In this document: positions 1-13,279 of the stretch, in pieces
Position numbering within the stretch: the first letter of the stretch is position 1
Layout: each line of letters begins with the position of its first letter
NCBI RefSeq assembly: GCF_022605165.1
Contig: NC_063069.1
Coordinates: 2,232,001-2,296,000, forward strand
Direction of reading: 5' to 3'
Origin: Purpureocillium takamizusanense
Lineage: Eukaryota; Ascomycota; Sordariomycetes; Hypocreales; Ophiocordycipitaceae
Length of the DNA: 64,000 bases
Notes under the pieces: generated by a model
Told to the model about the DNA's origin: nothing
The model's database searches: none
What the model saw: only the letters and a program-made list of their open reading frames with translations
Translations under genes and position numbers: made by a program

Positions 1-3000
1 GAGAGGGCGTGAAGTGACGAGGTAGGCTCGACGAGCTGATGGGAAGCGGACTCTGCCACGGTTGGCTGCGCGATGTGTTTTGCCCTCCATCCCTGGCTCC
101 AAAAAAATTGATGACTCCCACGGGCACGGTTATGGTCTGCCTCGAGCACGAGGCTGGTCATTGCTGCATCGTCTGTCAAAGGAAAGTGTGTTGGTGACTC
201 TCCGAGAACAGAACCCCGGATTATCATTCCACGATTTTCTAAGTACCGTAAAGATGCCGACCTGTCGTTGACCCGCCTGAGACCTACGAAACCAGCTGTC
301 GGTCCAAACTCTAGCAACAACGACCGTTGTCGTATCGACTAATCACATTCGTGGACAGTCGTCAGGTCATACCGTCAGCGCTGGCGCCGCGGGATACGCA
401 ATCGTCCTAACAGTCCTGACGGCCTGGCGCGTCACGACCCACGACCACCGTAGGCCGAGTTCAGAGCTGTCCGCTCCGTGATGTGCGAATTTCCCGGGGA
501 CACGCCGGCACCCACACCCGGGGGTAGGAGGACCCGCAGGCTTCTCCGGGAGGACGCACCCACGCTGCGCCCCCCCCCCTTCCCGCCCTCTCCGCCGCCC
601 CGGCTGACAACGCCCGATGACTCTGTCGTATCGTATTACACCAACCAAGACGAAACCCTGACTTGCATCGACATGGTTCGGAGATGAACAGTCACGTCGC
701 AGACACCAGCAGACAGACGACGATTGGCGAGGGCTTAGCCTCAATCGTCCGCTGATTCCTCAAGCGTAACCTCGAGGGGCACACCGACTTTGGCGCGCAC
801 CCCCAAGACAATGTGGCAGCTAAGTGACTCAAAGTCTGACCGCCATCCAAATGCCTCGATCCCAATATATGTTGGGCATGACGACGGCGGGCTCCCATGT
901 CTGGCCAGTGGCTATTGTCGACGGGACTGGACATGCTTTTAGATACTTGACGAGGGTGGCTGAGCGTCAAGATGCTGCCAGAGTGCCTGATGGCCCAGGA
1001 TGCTTCTTAGGACTGCAAACTCATGAGACCATGTACGCTACCGGGCTGAAGAGGACTTGGTTTAGCCTTCGAAATTGCTGGTCCTGCAAACCCTATCCAT
1101 GTCTCAATGCGAGAGCCCCCAGATAACTGTGCTTACCCTGGACAGACCGCGCGCTCGAGAGCCAGCAGGAAACCGACGAATACCAATCCAATCGGACAGT
1201 GTCGACAATCAGTCAGCGATCCAATGCCTTTATCGAGGGTGACTCTTGCAGTCAATTGGTCGTTTGCGTATTCGACCACTCAGTTCGGAACGAGGCCGTG
1301 TTGGCAAATCCTCCCGCGCCGTGGTGACATGTGAAGGACCGTCTTCGTCTTCCAAAGAAACGGGGATGCAACAATGACACAGCCATTTTGCAGCCCGATG
1401 ACGACGAATATAGTAATACGAGCCATTGTTGAGCGTACTATATGGAAGCCGCGGCGGCCATGCGCGGAAACTCCCTGTCGAGCCCAAGCAATTTCTCGAG
1501 GAGCAGCTGCCCGCCGATTCAGCCGCGGAAACATCACTTTCGCCGAACGTCGTGTATCGATCGTTCAGGCTCGCCGAGTCTGATCGTCGTCGATACCCGC
1601 TACCGGCCGGCCAGGATGGACATGAATCTCCCACGCACTGGAAAAACACGGCGCCGTGGGGCAAACTCGGGCATTCGATTAGCATTTGGCTACAAGATAC
1701 GTCGGTGAAGCATCTGGCGCGGCCCGGGATGGCCAGTGACGCTGGATAGGCCATATGGGACTGGTTCTCTCCGGCCGCCGCGACCCATGCTGCACCAATG
1801 CAATCATCCGTGGACGAGTACGCCGGCATCAATGCTGAATCTGGGAGAGGCGGCCGTGTCCCAGGTCACCGGGTCCAGATAGGAACGAGCGTCGTACCGA
1901 CAGACGCCTGTCGCAACGATGTTGAGGCGACACCGGGGTATATGCCGACAAATGTTCGTCTCAAGTGCCCTCCGTCAGGACCACCGCGCAACTGCCGAGT
2001 TAGCAGGTGATGTCGTTGGCGCTGAACTATGATACTTGATCGGTCTGGCGATGCTGTCCTTGGTGGGATGCCCAATATCTGGCAACAACTTGTCAGCTGC
2101 GCATTGCAATGACAGACCTTCATGTGCAGTTTGTCAAACAGCCCGGTTGGCGGCAGGCGAGTGCAGGCGCGGCACAGCATCAAGATGCGATCCAGAAAAA
2201 CGCGGGATGTGACGTCGACTCATCGCGGCCGAGTCGGAGGGGGCCGTGAGTCACCTCAATTGGCGCGCTGACTGGCTGCAGGCAATGTAATTGCCAATGC
2301 CGACCCCGTTTTCCGCGACAGGCACGGGTCGATTGATCCAGGACGTCGTTTGGGATCCACACGCTTTAAAGATAAATGCCTACGATGGCATCTGCTGTAC
2401 GTACAGTACTCTGGTGGATGCTTCTGTCGGCGATCGTGGGCAGGGGCCTGCTGGAGCACTGCAATTGACAAGCGATGCGAGCGAAATCGTCACCGACCGG
2501 CTGCTCGCTTCGCAGGCACGTCATTGGATTGGCGACTACAGGGGCTTGCAGCAGAGACACGTTCGCCCGCACAAGACAGGACGAGCGTGGCGGATAGCCG
2601 GTCAATCATCGAACTCGCTGCTGAGCTGTCGGCGGTTCCAGCGCTGCCGTTGCTCGCGAATGTACAATGTGCCTCAATAAGGAACGGCACGGAAGCATCT
2701 GAAGCCGACGGAGGGCATGTGAAGGATAGCCAAACCGGCCGCGCGCCGTGTCATCAGTGCTGCGACCCCGCTTCCGGTGCCCGCGGCTTGGGCCAAGCGT
2801 TCGCGATCCCCCTGGAAGACAGGCGGGTTAGGGCTGGCCAGGAGCACCTGTAGAAGGGGAGCTGCGGTGCTCGCTGGCGTATGCCTCATTGGTTCGCCAG
2901 CCCACACCGCCCTGGGGCAGCATCTTCCGCGGCCAATCAGCAGTCCAGGGTTTGAAGATTCAATGCTTGGTGCCTGTGCCGGGGCTCAGTACGTGCCTCG

Positions 3001-3459
3001 GCCACGGCGCTTAGCTAATACGACTGCAAGGCCTACAGTACCAAGCGCCGATGCAAGCAACACTCGCGAAGCAGCGTCATTGGTGTGGAGGCGCCACAAG
3101 CCAGTTGTGCCCGCTTCGCCCACGTTACGGTTGGGGGGCGCACCCTCAGCGTAGCAGCGTGCCTCAGATCCCTGGCCCTCCCCCCCGGCTCCACACCCCT
3201 CCCTGTGTTGCCCCTCCACCGCTGCCACGGCCCCGATTGCGGCGGGAAAAAGTCAAAGCAAGCCCAGCGTGGGTGATTCAGTCTGGGGACATAAATTTCT
3301 CGCCCGCAGACTATTCTTCCCGATTGAACCATCAAGACCGCTCCCATTCATCCCAAACTACCGATCGCTTGGCCGACCCTCGCCTTCCTGCCGAACCATA
3401 TTCACGCATACTTTCCCAGCACTGCACTCCAGTTCGACGGATACGACAAACTCGCAAAC
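1..3459. other. gene-free stretch, no supportable gene
   Basis: Short overlapping reading frames occur on both strands (the longest about 200 codons, minus strand near 1230-1832). None shows a recognisable domain, signal peptide or fungal splice structure, and base composition looks lower in GC than the genes to the right. The last ~170 bases, from an ATAAA element at 3291, are pyrimidine rich and probably form the promoter and leader of the homocitrate synthase gene. The rest may be decayed sequence, but I recognise no transposon in it. Confidence 0.5.
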
Positions 3460-5598
<2,139 letters not shown>

Positions 5599-6159
5599 GC
5601 AGGGATGGCGACGACGATGTGATTTTGAGCTTACGGAAGGACAAAAGGATAGAAACGTCCTTGGTGATGCATCTGAGCCTATGTAGTGTTTGTTCATTTT
5701 GGCGCAAAAAGCAAGAAACGTGCCCATTTCTGAAAAAAGTTGTCCATTCCACGGATATGGCCCCGGAATGGTGATGGACCAACACTGCACTGCCAACGGC
5801 CATGATGTCATGGATCCCCAGCAGACTATTGGATGTGGAATCGCAGTCGTGTAGTGATTGAAGCCCCCAGCCGTGTGCTGCTGATCGGGTTTCATTTTGT
5901 GCTGACATGATCGTCGCGTGTGGGTGGCGCCCAGCTCCAATTTTGCTTCACGTCGTCTGCGGAGAAGCTCTCCCCGGGTCGTACTGTTTCAGGGCGTCGC
6001 GGGGATAAATGGAGCGAACGCGTTCTTGAAGCTCTTTGACCCAGCGCGCGGTCCCTTTTCATCCCTGGGCCCCCAAGCCCGCCACGATGTAGAGACGGGC
6101 GCGCGTCTTTGCTGGTACTCAGGGACTCGTCGCGCTCTCGACCGACTCGCCATCCAAGG
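5599..6159. other. intergenic, 3' region of lys20 and promoter of the mannosidase gene
   Basis: Spacer between two co-directional genes. It contains the homocitrate synthase 3' region and the mannosidase promoter, with an ATAAA element near 6004. Minus-strand frames here have no recognisable content. Confidence 0.5.
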
Positions 6160-8034
6160 ATGCATCTCGGCTGCGGACGTGCCAGTAGGCGAGAAATCGT
6201 CGTGGCGCTGCTTGTCATTGCCGGGCTTTGGCACTTTAGCGACGTGATATGGTTTGAGCCGACTGAGTTTGAGCGCCTCGAGCGATGGATGAACCACGAT
6301 GCGCTGCGTTCGGACGTGTACACCACCTACACTCAGAGCAGCTTTGACTGGAGCAGCGTCCGACACAGCAATCGACCCAAGGTGCTGACCGCGCTGCCGA
6401 AGCCCCTGTCGGACGACGCGATGCCTACCGTGCAGCACTGTTTCGAGAACGAGACGCCCGACGAGGCCAGGGTTCGCATCGCAAGGCTCACCGAGGTGCG
6501 GCGGCTCTTCCAGGCCAACTGGGCCAGCTACCGGCGCTTCGCATGGGGCAAGGACGCGCTGATGCCCGTGTCTGGCGGCGCCATAGACCAGTTCTCGGGC
6601 TGGGCGGCGACGCTGGTGGACTCGCTCGACACGCTCTGGATCATGGGCCTGCGCGAGGAGTTCGACGAGGCGGTCGCCGAGGTGGCGCGCATCGACTTTG
6701 GCCGGTCGACGTCGCCGCGCGTCAACATGTTCGAGACGACCATACGCTACCTGGGCGGGCTCATGGCGGCGTACGACCTGAGCGGCCGCGGCGTGCTGCT
6801 GCGCAAGGCCGTTGAGCTGGGCGACTTGATCTACGCGGGCTTCAACACGGAGAACGGCATGCCCGTCGACTTCATCGACTTCGAGGCGGCCAAGCGCGGC
6901 GACGTGCTGCAGGTCGAGGAACGCGTCGTGTCCGCGTCGCCCGGTACCCTGTCGCTCGAGCTGGCGCACCTGTCGCAGCTAACCGGGGACGCCAAGTACT
7001 ACGACGCAGCGTCGAGGGTCATGGACGTCTTCTACCGTGCGCAGAACAGCACGGAGCTGCCGGGCGCCTGGCCCATCTGGGTGTCGATGAAGCACCAGGA
7101 CCTCACCACGGGGGGCGCCTTTACGCTCGGCGGCTCCCAGGACTCGCTGTACGAATACCTCCCCAAGATGCACCAGCTGCTGCGGGGCGGCGACGGCAAG
7201 TACGAGACCATGGCCAAGACGTTCCTCGAGACGGCCGACAAGTACTTTCTGTTCCGGCCGATGCTACCGGGCGGAGAGGACATCCTGCTCCCGGGCAACG
7301 TCAACGTCTTGGACGGCGGCGCGGAGCTCGACCCAGAGACGGAGCACCTGGCGTGCTTCGTCGGCGGCATGTTCGGCCTCGCGGGCAAGCTCTTCGACTC
7401 CCCCGCGGACGTGGAGCGCGGGGCCAAGCTCACGTCGGGGTGCGTCTTCGCGTATCGGGCCTTCCCGACGGGCCTGATGCCGGAGCGGCTCGACACAGCG
7501 CCGTGCGCGTCGCGCTCGCGCTGCCCGTGGAACGAGGTGCTGTGGATGCAGGAGCGCGACGCGCGGGCCGAGTGGCAGCGGCACCTGCCCCTGGGCTTCA
7601 CCACGGCAAAGGACCCGCGCTACATCCTGCGGCCCGAGGCCATCGAGAGCGTCTTCTACATGTGGCGCCTGACGGGCCGGGCCGGGCTGCAGGACGACGC
7701 CTGGGACATGTTCCGCGCGGTGGCCAACGGCACGAGGACGGAGCACGCCAACGCCGCGGTGCTGGACGTGACGCGCAAGGCCGACCCGTTGCCGATGGAG
7801 GACTACATGGAGGTGAGCCCGCCCCCCTACCCCCCTTGTGTCATGCGCTGGACGGGGTTGTTTCTTCTTCTCTACGTTGGTGTCGACGCTGACGTGGACG
7901 ACGACGCTGCGCAGAGCTTTTGGCTGGCGGAGACGCTCAAGTACTTTTACCTGGTGTTCTCGCCGCCGGATGTCATTAGCCTGGACGACTTTGTGCTCAA
8001 CACTGAGGCACACCCATTTAAGATACCCAGGTGA
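6160..8034 (+). CDS. class I alpha-1,2-mannosidase (GH47)
   Basis: Trims alpha-1,2-linked mannose from N-glycans in the secretory pathway. Exons 6160-7812 and 7915-8034 give 590 residues. Residues ~10-25 (EIVVALLVIAGLWHF) form a signal anchor, consistent with a type II ER/Golgi protein. GH47 landmarks appear in order: GWAATLVDSLDTLWIMG, TLGGSQDSLYEYLPK, LRPEAIESVFYMWRLTG and, across the splice, DYMESFWLAETLKYFYL, ending in NTEAHPF, whose Thr is the calcium ligand in this family. I prefer the ATG at 6160 to an upstream in-frame one at 6109, because 17 basic/polar residues would otherwise precede the anchor. The only intron is 102 nt, a multiple of three, and has no in-frame stop. Retaining it would insert 34 residues just before the conserved C-terminal block. 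Known multiple fungal paralogs prevent a specific symbol. Confidence 0.92.
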   Translation: MHLGCGRASRREIVVALLVIAGLWHFSDVIWFEPTEFERLERWMNHDALRSDVYTTYTQSSFDWSSVRHSNRPKVLTALPKPLSDDAMPTVQHCFENETPDEARVRIARLTEVRRLFQANWASYRRFAWGKDALMPVSGGAIDQFSGWAATLVDSLDTLWIMGLREEFDEAVAEVARIDFGRSTSPRVNMFETTIRYLGGLMAAYDLSGRGVLLRKAVELGDLIYAGFNTENGMPVDFIDFEAAKRGDVLQVEERVVSASPGTLSLELAHLSQLTGDAKYYDAASRVMDVFYRAQNSTELPGAWPIWVSMKHQDLTTGGAFTLGGSQDSLYEYLPKMHQLLRGGDGKYETMAKTFLETADKYFLFRPMLPGGEDILLPGNVNVLDGGAELDPETEHLACFVGGMFGLAGKLFDSPADVERGAKLTSGCVFAYRAFPTGLMPERLDTAPCASRSRCPWNEVLWMQERDARAEWQRHLPLGFTTAKDPRYILRPEAIESVFYMWRLTGRAGLQDDAWDMFRAVANGTRTEHANAAVLDVTRKADPLPMEDYMEVSPPPYPPCVMRWTGLFLLLYVGVDADVDDDAAQSFWLAETLKYFYLVFSPPDVISLDDFVLNTEAHPFKIPR

Positions 8035-8210
8035 TGTTAGGGGTGGCGACCCCTTCGCAGAAAAACCTCTAAATCTGGGTTGTTCGTGGTGTAATATGTA
8101 TATTAGGTCCATCGCAAGGCGTTTTCCGGGATTCGAGCAGAAGCTGTAAGTGTAGAGGGCCAGGGTTGTAGGATACATTAGTTCTATAGATCATGCTGCC
8201 GACTTCGGGC

Positions 8211-10198
8211 TCAAAACATGGTGCCCTTGTTCTGCTTCTTGTCCACGCGGTAGTTTTTCCACACAGCAATGGCAGGGATGCCCAGGGTCAAGACCGCCGT
8301 GGCGGAGATGGCGCCGTACTTTTGGCTGTTGCCCCAGGCGTAATTGATGGCGTCACGGATGGGGGTGCCGACGGCGTACTTTTGGTGCTCGAGGTAGCCG
8401 CCGAGGTAGAGGGCAGACCACTGGTCCTGGGCGTCGGCTGGAAGCCTTTCACGCAGGCCCTCGGGAAAGGTGCCCCGGTAGATGGCCGCGGAGACAGCGT
8501 CGCCGATGGCGCCGCCGATGCTGGCGAAGAGGCCGAGCAGCGAGAGCATCATGGCGACGCCCTCGCGATCGCTGGCAGCCATGACGGCCATGTCGTTGCC
8601 AATGACGATGGTGCCGCCGCCAAAGGCGATGAAGATCTGGCACATGATGACGTATCCAATGTCCGCCCCCTGGCCGCGGAACTTGATCATGAGGCCGGAC
8701 CCGAGCATCATGAGAGGCAGGCCGAGGCACAGGACCGTGTACTTGAAGTGCTTGGTCCAGCGGATCCAGAGGCCAAAGACGACGCCCCAGAAACAGGAGC
8801 CGACGTTGTAGATCTGCGTCATGTACCCGGCGAGCGAGACGTCGAGGTCGTAGACGACGGTGACGAAGCTGTAAAAGTTGAGGTTCCACGAGTAAAAGGA
8901 GAAGAAGGAGATGGCGGCCATGAAGCACGCGCCGAGGACGGTGCGCTGGCGCAGCAGCTCCCACCGGATGAAGTGGGTGCGCGCGAACCACTTCTCCCAC
9001 GCGACGAAGACGAAGAACATGAGGAAGCCGATGACGACCATGGCGATGAAGGTCGCGCTGCCGTAGGTGGCGCGGTTGTAGCTCACCAGGCTGAAGGGGA
9101 GCAGGAAGAGGACAAACGCGGCGATGAGCAACAGCGCGCCGACAACTTTTGAACGGGGAGTAAGTACAGTATACATCAAGCCTTGAAGTCCCGTCGTGCT
9201 TGTTTTGTGCCAAGAGGGCGTAGGGAATCGCTTACCGTCAAACTCATGAATGTAGTGCTTGAGGGACTGCGCGGCCGTACGACCGCTGTCCTCGCGCTTG
9301 AAGATGCCCATTTTCTCCGCCTTGCGTTGGTAGAACTTGAACACAATGGCCAGGGGCAAGAAGACAAAGGGCTGGATGATGGCAAAGGAGCCGATTGCCC
9401 AGCGCCAAGTGCTGTCTGCGAGGTAGGCCTTGGCGGCGAGGGGGCCGGTAAACGCCGTGCAGATAAAGGGCGTCGAGACGAAGCCAAAGGCGAACGCGCG
9501 GTTGCGCAGGCCCGACGTGTCGGCGACGAAGATGTCGAGGATCATGTACACGGCGTCGTAGCCGATCCAGTACAAGACGTACCCTGCGGCGTAGCCGTCG
9601 GGCCCGTTGCACGACGCGAGGACCACGATGCCGAGGAGGTAGACGCCGAGGAAGACGAGGTAGCCCTCGGCGCGGCCCCAGACGTTGAGGGTCTTGGCAA
9701 TGGGCAGCTTGAGGACGCCGCCGATGATGTTGGACAGGATCGACGCCGTGGTGATGGCCGGCGCCGTCTTGAAGTCGGCGTAGGCGGCAAAGGACGCGTA
9801 GCCCAGGATGCTCTGCTGGAAAGCGAGCATGAAGAAGCAGACCCAGATCCTGGCCAACGTCAGCACCACATCAATGTTCGTTTGGTTGCCTCCGCCGCAT
9901 GTGTTATTGAGCCTTACCACGCATAGGTCGCGAGGACGGCCTTTCTGCTCCAGACGAGCGCGGCGGCCTCGGCCTTTTGCACGCCCAGCTCGGCTCCGCG
10001 GGTGACCTGGTCCGGGTGCAGCTCGACCTCCTTTTCGTTGCGCGCCTCGAGACTCAGCGTGTCCGAGTCGCTCGTCGTCGCCTGGTCGGCGAAGACGCCG
10101 GCCTCGTCCTTGGTCCCGGGCTGGCGCTCGGGGAACCCCGCGACCGCGTCGGCCGCCTGGGCATTCTTGCGGTTGCTAATGACGTTGAGAAGACGCAT
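8211..10198 (-). CDS. siderophore-iron transporter, MFS SIT family
   Basis: Plasma-membrane proton symporter that imports ferric siderophores, related to MirB/Sit1. Exons (transcript order) 10198-9918, 9849-9236, 9145-8211 give 609 residues. A ~90-residue polar cytosolic N-terminus precedes the first membrane segment, which reads [20 protein letters not shown] after splicing. [20 protein letters not shown] and [20 protein letters not shown] follow, both characteristic of the family, and many further hydrophobic helices are visible (14 are usual). Intron 2 (90 nt) is a multiple of three with no stop; removing it restores [20 protein letters not shown]. The gene converges on the mannosidase gene with 176 bases between stop codons. 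An ATCTGATAA element lies about 400 bases upstream of the start, which suggests iron repression. Substrate specificity cannot be read from the sequence. Confidence 0.93.
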
Positions 10199-12690
10199 TG
10201 CAAAGTCAAGTCAACAACAACATGCAGACTGGACGAGGGAAGGCCGGCAAGAAGGGTTCAAGACAAGGGCAAGGAGGGAGGTCGCGAGGAAGGGTTTTGT
10301 TGCGCCAGCACGCCAGCAAGCAACCTACTTCGTAACTTACAGCCTAGCATTCATTGCATTGCAACTGCGGGCGACGTGGTCGTACATATATAAGTTGGTG
10401 CAGCGTTGCATCAAATCCGAGTCGCCTGGCGCCAGGCGCCAAATGGGGATCTTTTGGAGACGGTCTGGGTCGTACAGACGAGGCCCATTGTCCTGTCCAC
10501 CACCCACGGCACGAGGATGCCGGGGGGCTCTCCACTTGTGAGATGGTCCGTTGACACATCCGGGCGAATCACCGATGCCGTGAGCTGATGGGGTGCGGAT
10601 CTGATAAGATTTTGTAGCATTAGGGAAGTCGCCGGGCCGGGGTGGCGTCCAGGGGACAAGGGGGTGCGGCCGATTATCGCTCTCCCAGAGTATCGGGATG
10701 GGGCCCGCCAACGCCACGGAAGGTCTCGACGAGAAGAGAAGAGGAAGAAAAATTAATAACAAAAAAAATATTGAGTCCTGTCCGCCCGTCCCGGGATGGC
10801 GACACACAGTCCGTGGTCCCATCCAAGACTTTGACTATTGCATGGCCAAAGTGCGTCTGGGAGTCTTGACGGGTCCGGCCCCGTCGGCCACGAGGCCATT
10901 GATTTGATCTGTATCCACTGACACACAAATCGAGCCCACTGCATGTAACCATGCCTGGATGGGGCCAGGCTCGTCTTTTTTTATTTGCAAAAGAAGAAGG
11001 CTTACATGTAGGTAAGCTGTCTTGTACGTACGTAGCATCTCCTGATGCTTGGTTGCGTCTGCCCACGCTAGGCCAAATAGTAGACCGTTGGGTCCAGTCC
11101 GGCCTTCGACCCGTTCATGGCCAACCCCGACGGGCCCTCCGAAGGAAGCGCAGCAGGAGGCAGCAGGATTCTTTCCCGCTCGTTCGTTCGCCGACTAACG
11201 ATGCCTCTCTGCCACTGCTACCTTGCCCGTTTATGCGCCTCGGGCCCCCCTCTCTCTCGGAATAAAGTTTCTGTTCTCGTCGGTCAAGACCCGCAACCAG
11301 CGTCCCTTATTGCCTTCGCTCACGACAGATGATGATGCCCTTGGGGTCGTTGCTGGGATCTTTTTACTGAATTTCAGCTCCCACCACGACCGACGAGCCG
11401 GGAAACCGGTCACTGCGCATAAAACGCGCGTGGCTAGATCTCTCGGCATCTGCCCAGAGCCAAGAACATGGGGCTTGGGTCCATTGTCGGGGGTTATTCC
11501 ACGTGCCCACTCTCAGCGGCGGCGTCTTGCGGGACCGGGTGGCCGCCGCCGAGGACATCCGAGCTGGAGAGCCAGCCCCCAATCCCATCTCGGCGCAAGG
11601 CTCGAGGCTCGGTGGGCCGAAACCCGAAAAGCCTCTGGCGGGACGGACGACGACGACGGCACGCGCACGGAGACTTGCCAGTTGGGACGCAAGGGATCTG
11701 GAGATTATTCGCTCACGAAGTGGGCTCATGTTGGGCAAAGCCGGAGCACGACCAGACGTCGTGCTGCCAATAATTGAGCGCCCGCCTGCTGTGTCCATGT
11801 TCTTCTCTCCTGTCTGGTTGGCACATGCACACACCCTGCATCCGTCACGCAGCAGCGCACTGACTGGACCATTCCAGGGTATCGGAGCAGAGATGGCGAT
11901 GATGTGTAGTGCAAGTGACCAACACGCCAGGGCGATGCCCAACTGCGCTCGCTCAAAATTTGCGACTACTGGTCCAAGACGCTCGAACGTGAACTGGCGT
12001 GAGTTTATGGCGGAAAAGACGCAAGGTTGTTGTTTGTTGAAGTCGGCTACTATGTGATAGGAGAGATGATGAATCCTCATCGGTGCTAACCTCTGGATCG
12101 CGGAAGACTTGATGCGTCTCTAACCATGTTGTACTATGAGATTGCGTCTCCGCGCCGTGAGTTGTCATCACGCTGGCCATGACACGGATCACAACGCACT
12201 TTATTTCGAGCGCACTGGTTTTATCACAGAGTTCCGCGACGAATGAGTTTGTTGGCAGTTGCTGAATCAGGCTCTAATCTGGTGTCAACGATGAAGATGG
12301 GATGCAGTTCTCCGCGTACAATCTCGCCCCGTACCTGTGCCGGCTCGGCTCTCTAAATAGTCTACGTTAGAGGCTCCGCGGCCTTGATCATACTAGGATG
12401 ATGCCGAGGTTGAAGCACTTGAAGCCTTTGTGTGGCTTAGCTGTGGTGTGGTAACGTTGTCTCGTGCTATCATTAATCTCTGCCGTTATACTACAAAGAA
12501 AGGTCGATAATCTACAATAGGGCAGGATTTCTCACGCTTGTTTCACTTGCAACGGGAAACAAGACAAGGGACACATTGAAGATGTTCAACCACGCTAAAA
12601 TGCAACGGACGGGTCAAAGAGTGCATTCATATGACGCTGATGAAGCACACCTCAGTGCAACATGAACTGACATTCCTGCCATGAGCCCCG
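10199..12690. other. long intergenic region, promoter of the siderophore transporter
   Basis: No gene supported. The left ~500 bases are promoter of the minus-strand transporter, including a TATATA stretch at 10384-10390 and the GATA elements. Overlapping frames on both strands at 11364-12080 and a frame at 10337-10822 with a chance hydrophobic run show no family signature. The right third (about 12200-12660) is noticeably AT richer. Confidence 0.5.
10599..10607 (+). promoter_or_regulatory. ATCTGATAA iron-repressor-type GATA site
   Basis: Exact match to ATCWGATAA, the extended site bound by fungal iron-responsive GATA repressors (SreA, Urbs1, Fep1 families). It lies about 400 bases upstream of the siderophore transporter start, oriented away from it. 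A second GATA core (CGATAA on the minus strand, 10674-10679) lies ~70 bases further upstream. Function is inferred from motif and context only. Confidence 0.6.
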
Positions 12691-13279
12691 CTAGAATATC
12701 CTCTCTTGCGGCAGAAACGCGCAGCCAAAACTGGCCGTCACGACAGAATACGTGGTGCTCGCGCATCCCGTGGGGCACGCATCACTGCACCCGTAGGTGG
12801 TCGTCGAGGTTGGGATCGGCCAGGGGCAGTCGCTGCGAAACGACAACGTCTCGATCTCGACGCACAGAGGCCGCACGCACGTCTTGCAATGGCCATGGGT
12901 AGCCATGACCGTTGGGCAAGGGTCCGTTGGGGTCGGGCCGTCCGTCCGGACGATCGAGTACGAGGTGGTGGCGCAGCCCTGGGGACATCGGTGTCCGCAG
13001 CAGGGGAAGTAGGTCATTGATGTGGCGAGCCGCTCGGGACAGTCGTAGTGGTTCGTGACCGTCTCCGTGACGGTGCAGTCATTTACACAGCACGTCGGGC
13101 AAATGTCGCATGTGGCGGTGATGGTCGGGCATTTCCCCTCCGCAACGACAAGCGAAGCGGCACTGCGGTGCACGACATGTACGCTTATTAGTCCTCACGG
13201 AACTCCCCCATTGTTGGAGCTGAAGCAATGATCTGCGCACGTACCTGAGAATGGATAGCACAATGTGAACGAGACGCAT
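12691..13279 (-). CDS. secreted cysteine-rich protein with two internal repeats
   Basis: I do not recognise a named family. Exons 13279-13245 and 13162-12691 (82-nt intron, GTACGT donor, CACCGCAG acceptor) give 168 residues. The intron was placed because it joins MRLVHIVLSIL to SAASLVVA, forming a clean signal peptide of about 19 residues. The mature protein has 20 cysteines. It consists of two tandem repeats of about 60 residues, at roughly 23-83 and 95-155. Each begins CPT, has a DCP in the middle, and ends CP.GCA[ST]T[ST]YS[IV]V. Thr/Ser-rich stretches separate the cysteines. There is no transmembrane segment or GPI signal at the C-terminus. The gene stands alone in gene-poor sequence beside a decaying duplicated locus. 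An extracellular or wall-associated role, effector-like or structural, is an inference. Confidence 0.75.

Noticed and set aside
1..3459. Possible transposon in the left arm
   Set aside because: I looked for reverse transcriptase, transposase and terminal repeats and saw none; lower GC alone is not evidence.
8193..9926. Long plus-strand frames (319 and 247 codons) over the transporter
   Set aside because: Antisense, Gly/Asp/Val-rich shadows of a clear membrane transporter.
10337..10822. 161-codon minus-strand frame with a hydrophobic run
   Set aside because: It lies in the transporter promoter over the GATA element. The hydrophobic run comes from a T/A-rich tract, and the frame has no start or family support.
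11364..12080. 238-codon minus-strand frame and an overlapping 184-codon plus-strand frame
   Set aside because: Two long frames on opposite strands of the same GC-rich DNA, with no domain, signal peptide or plausible codon pattern.
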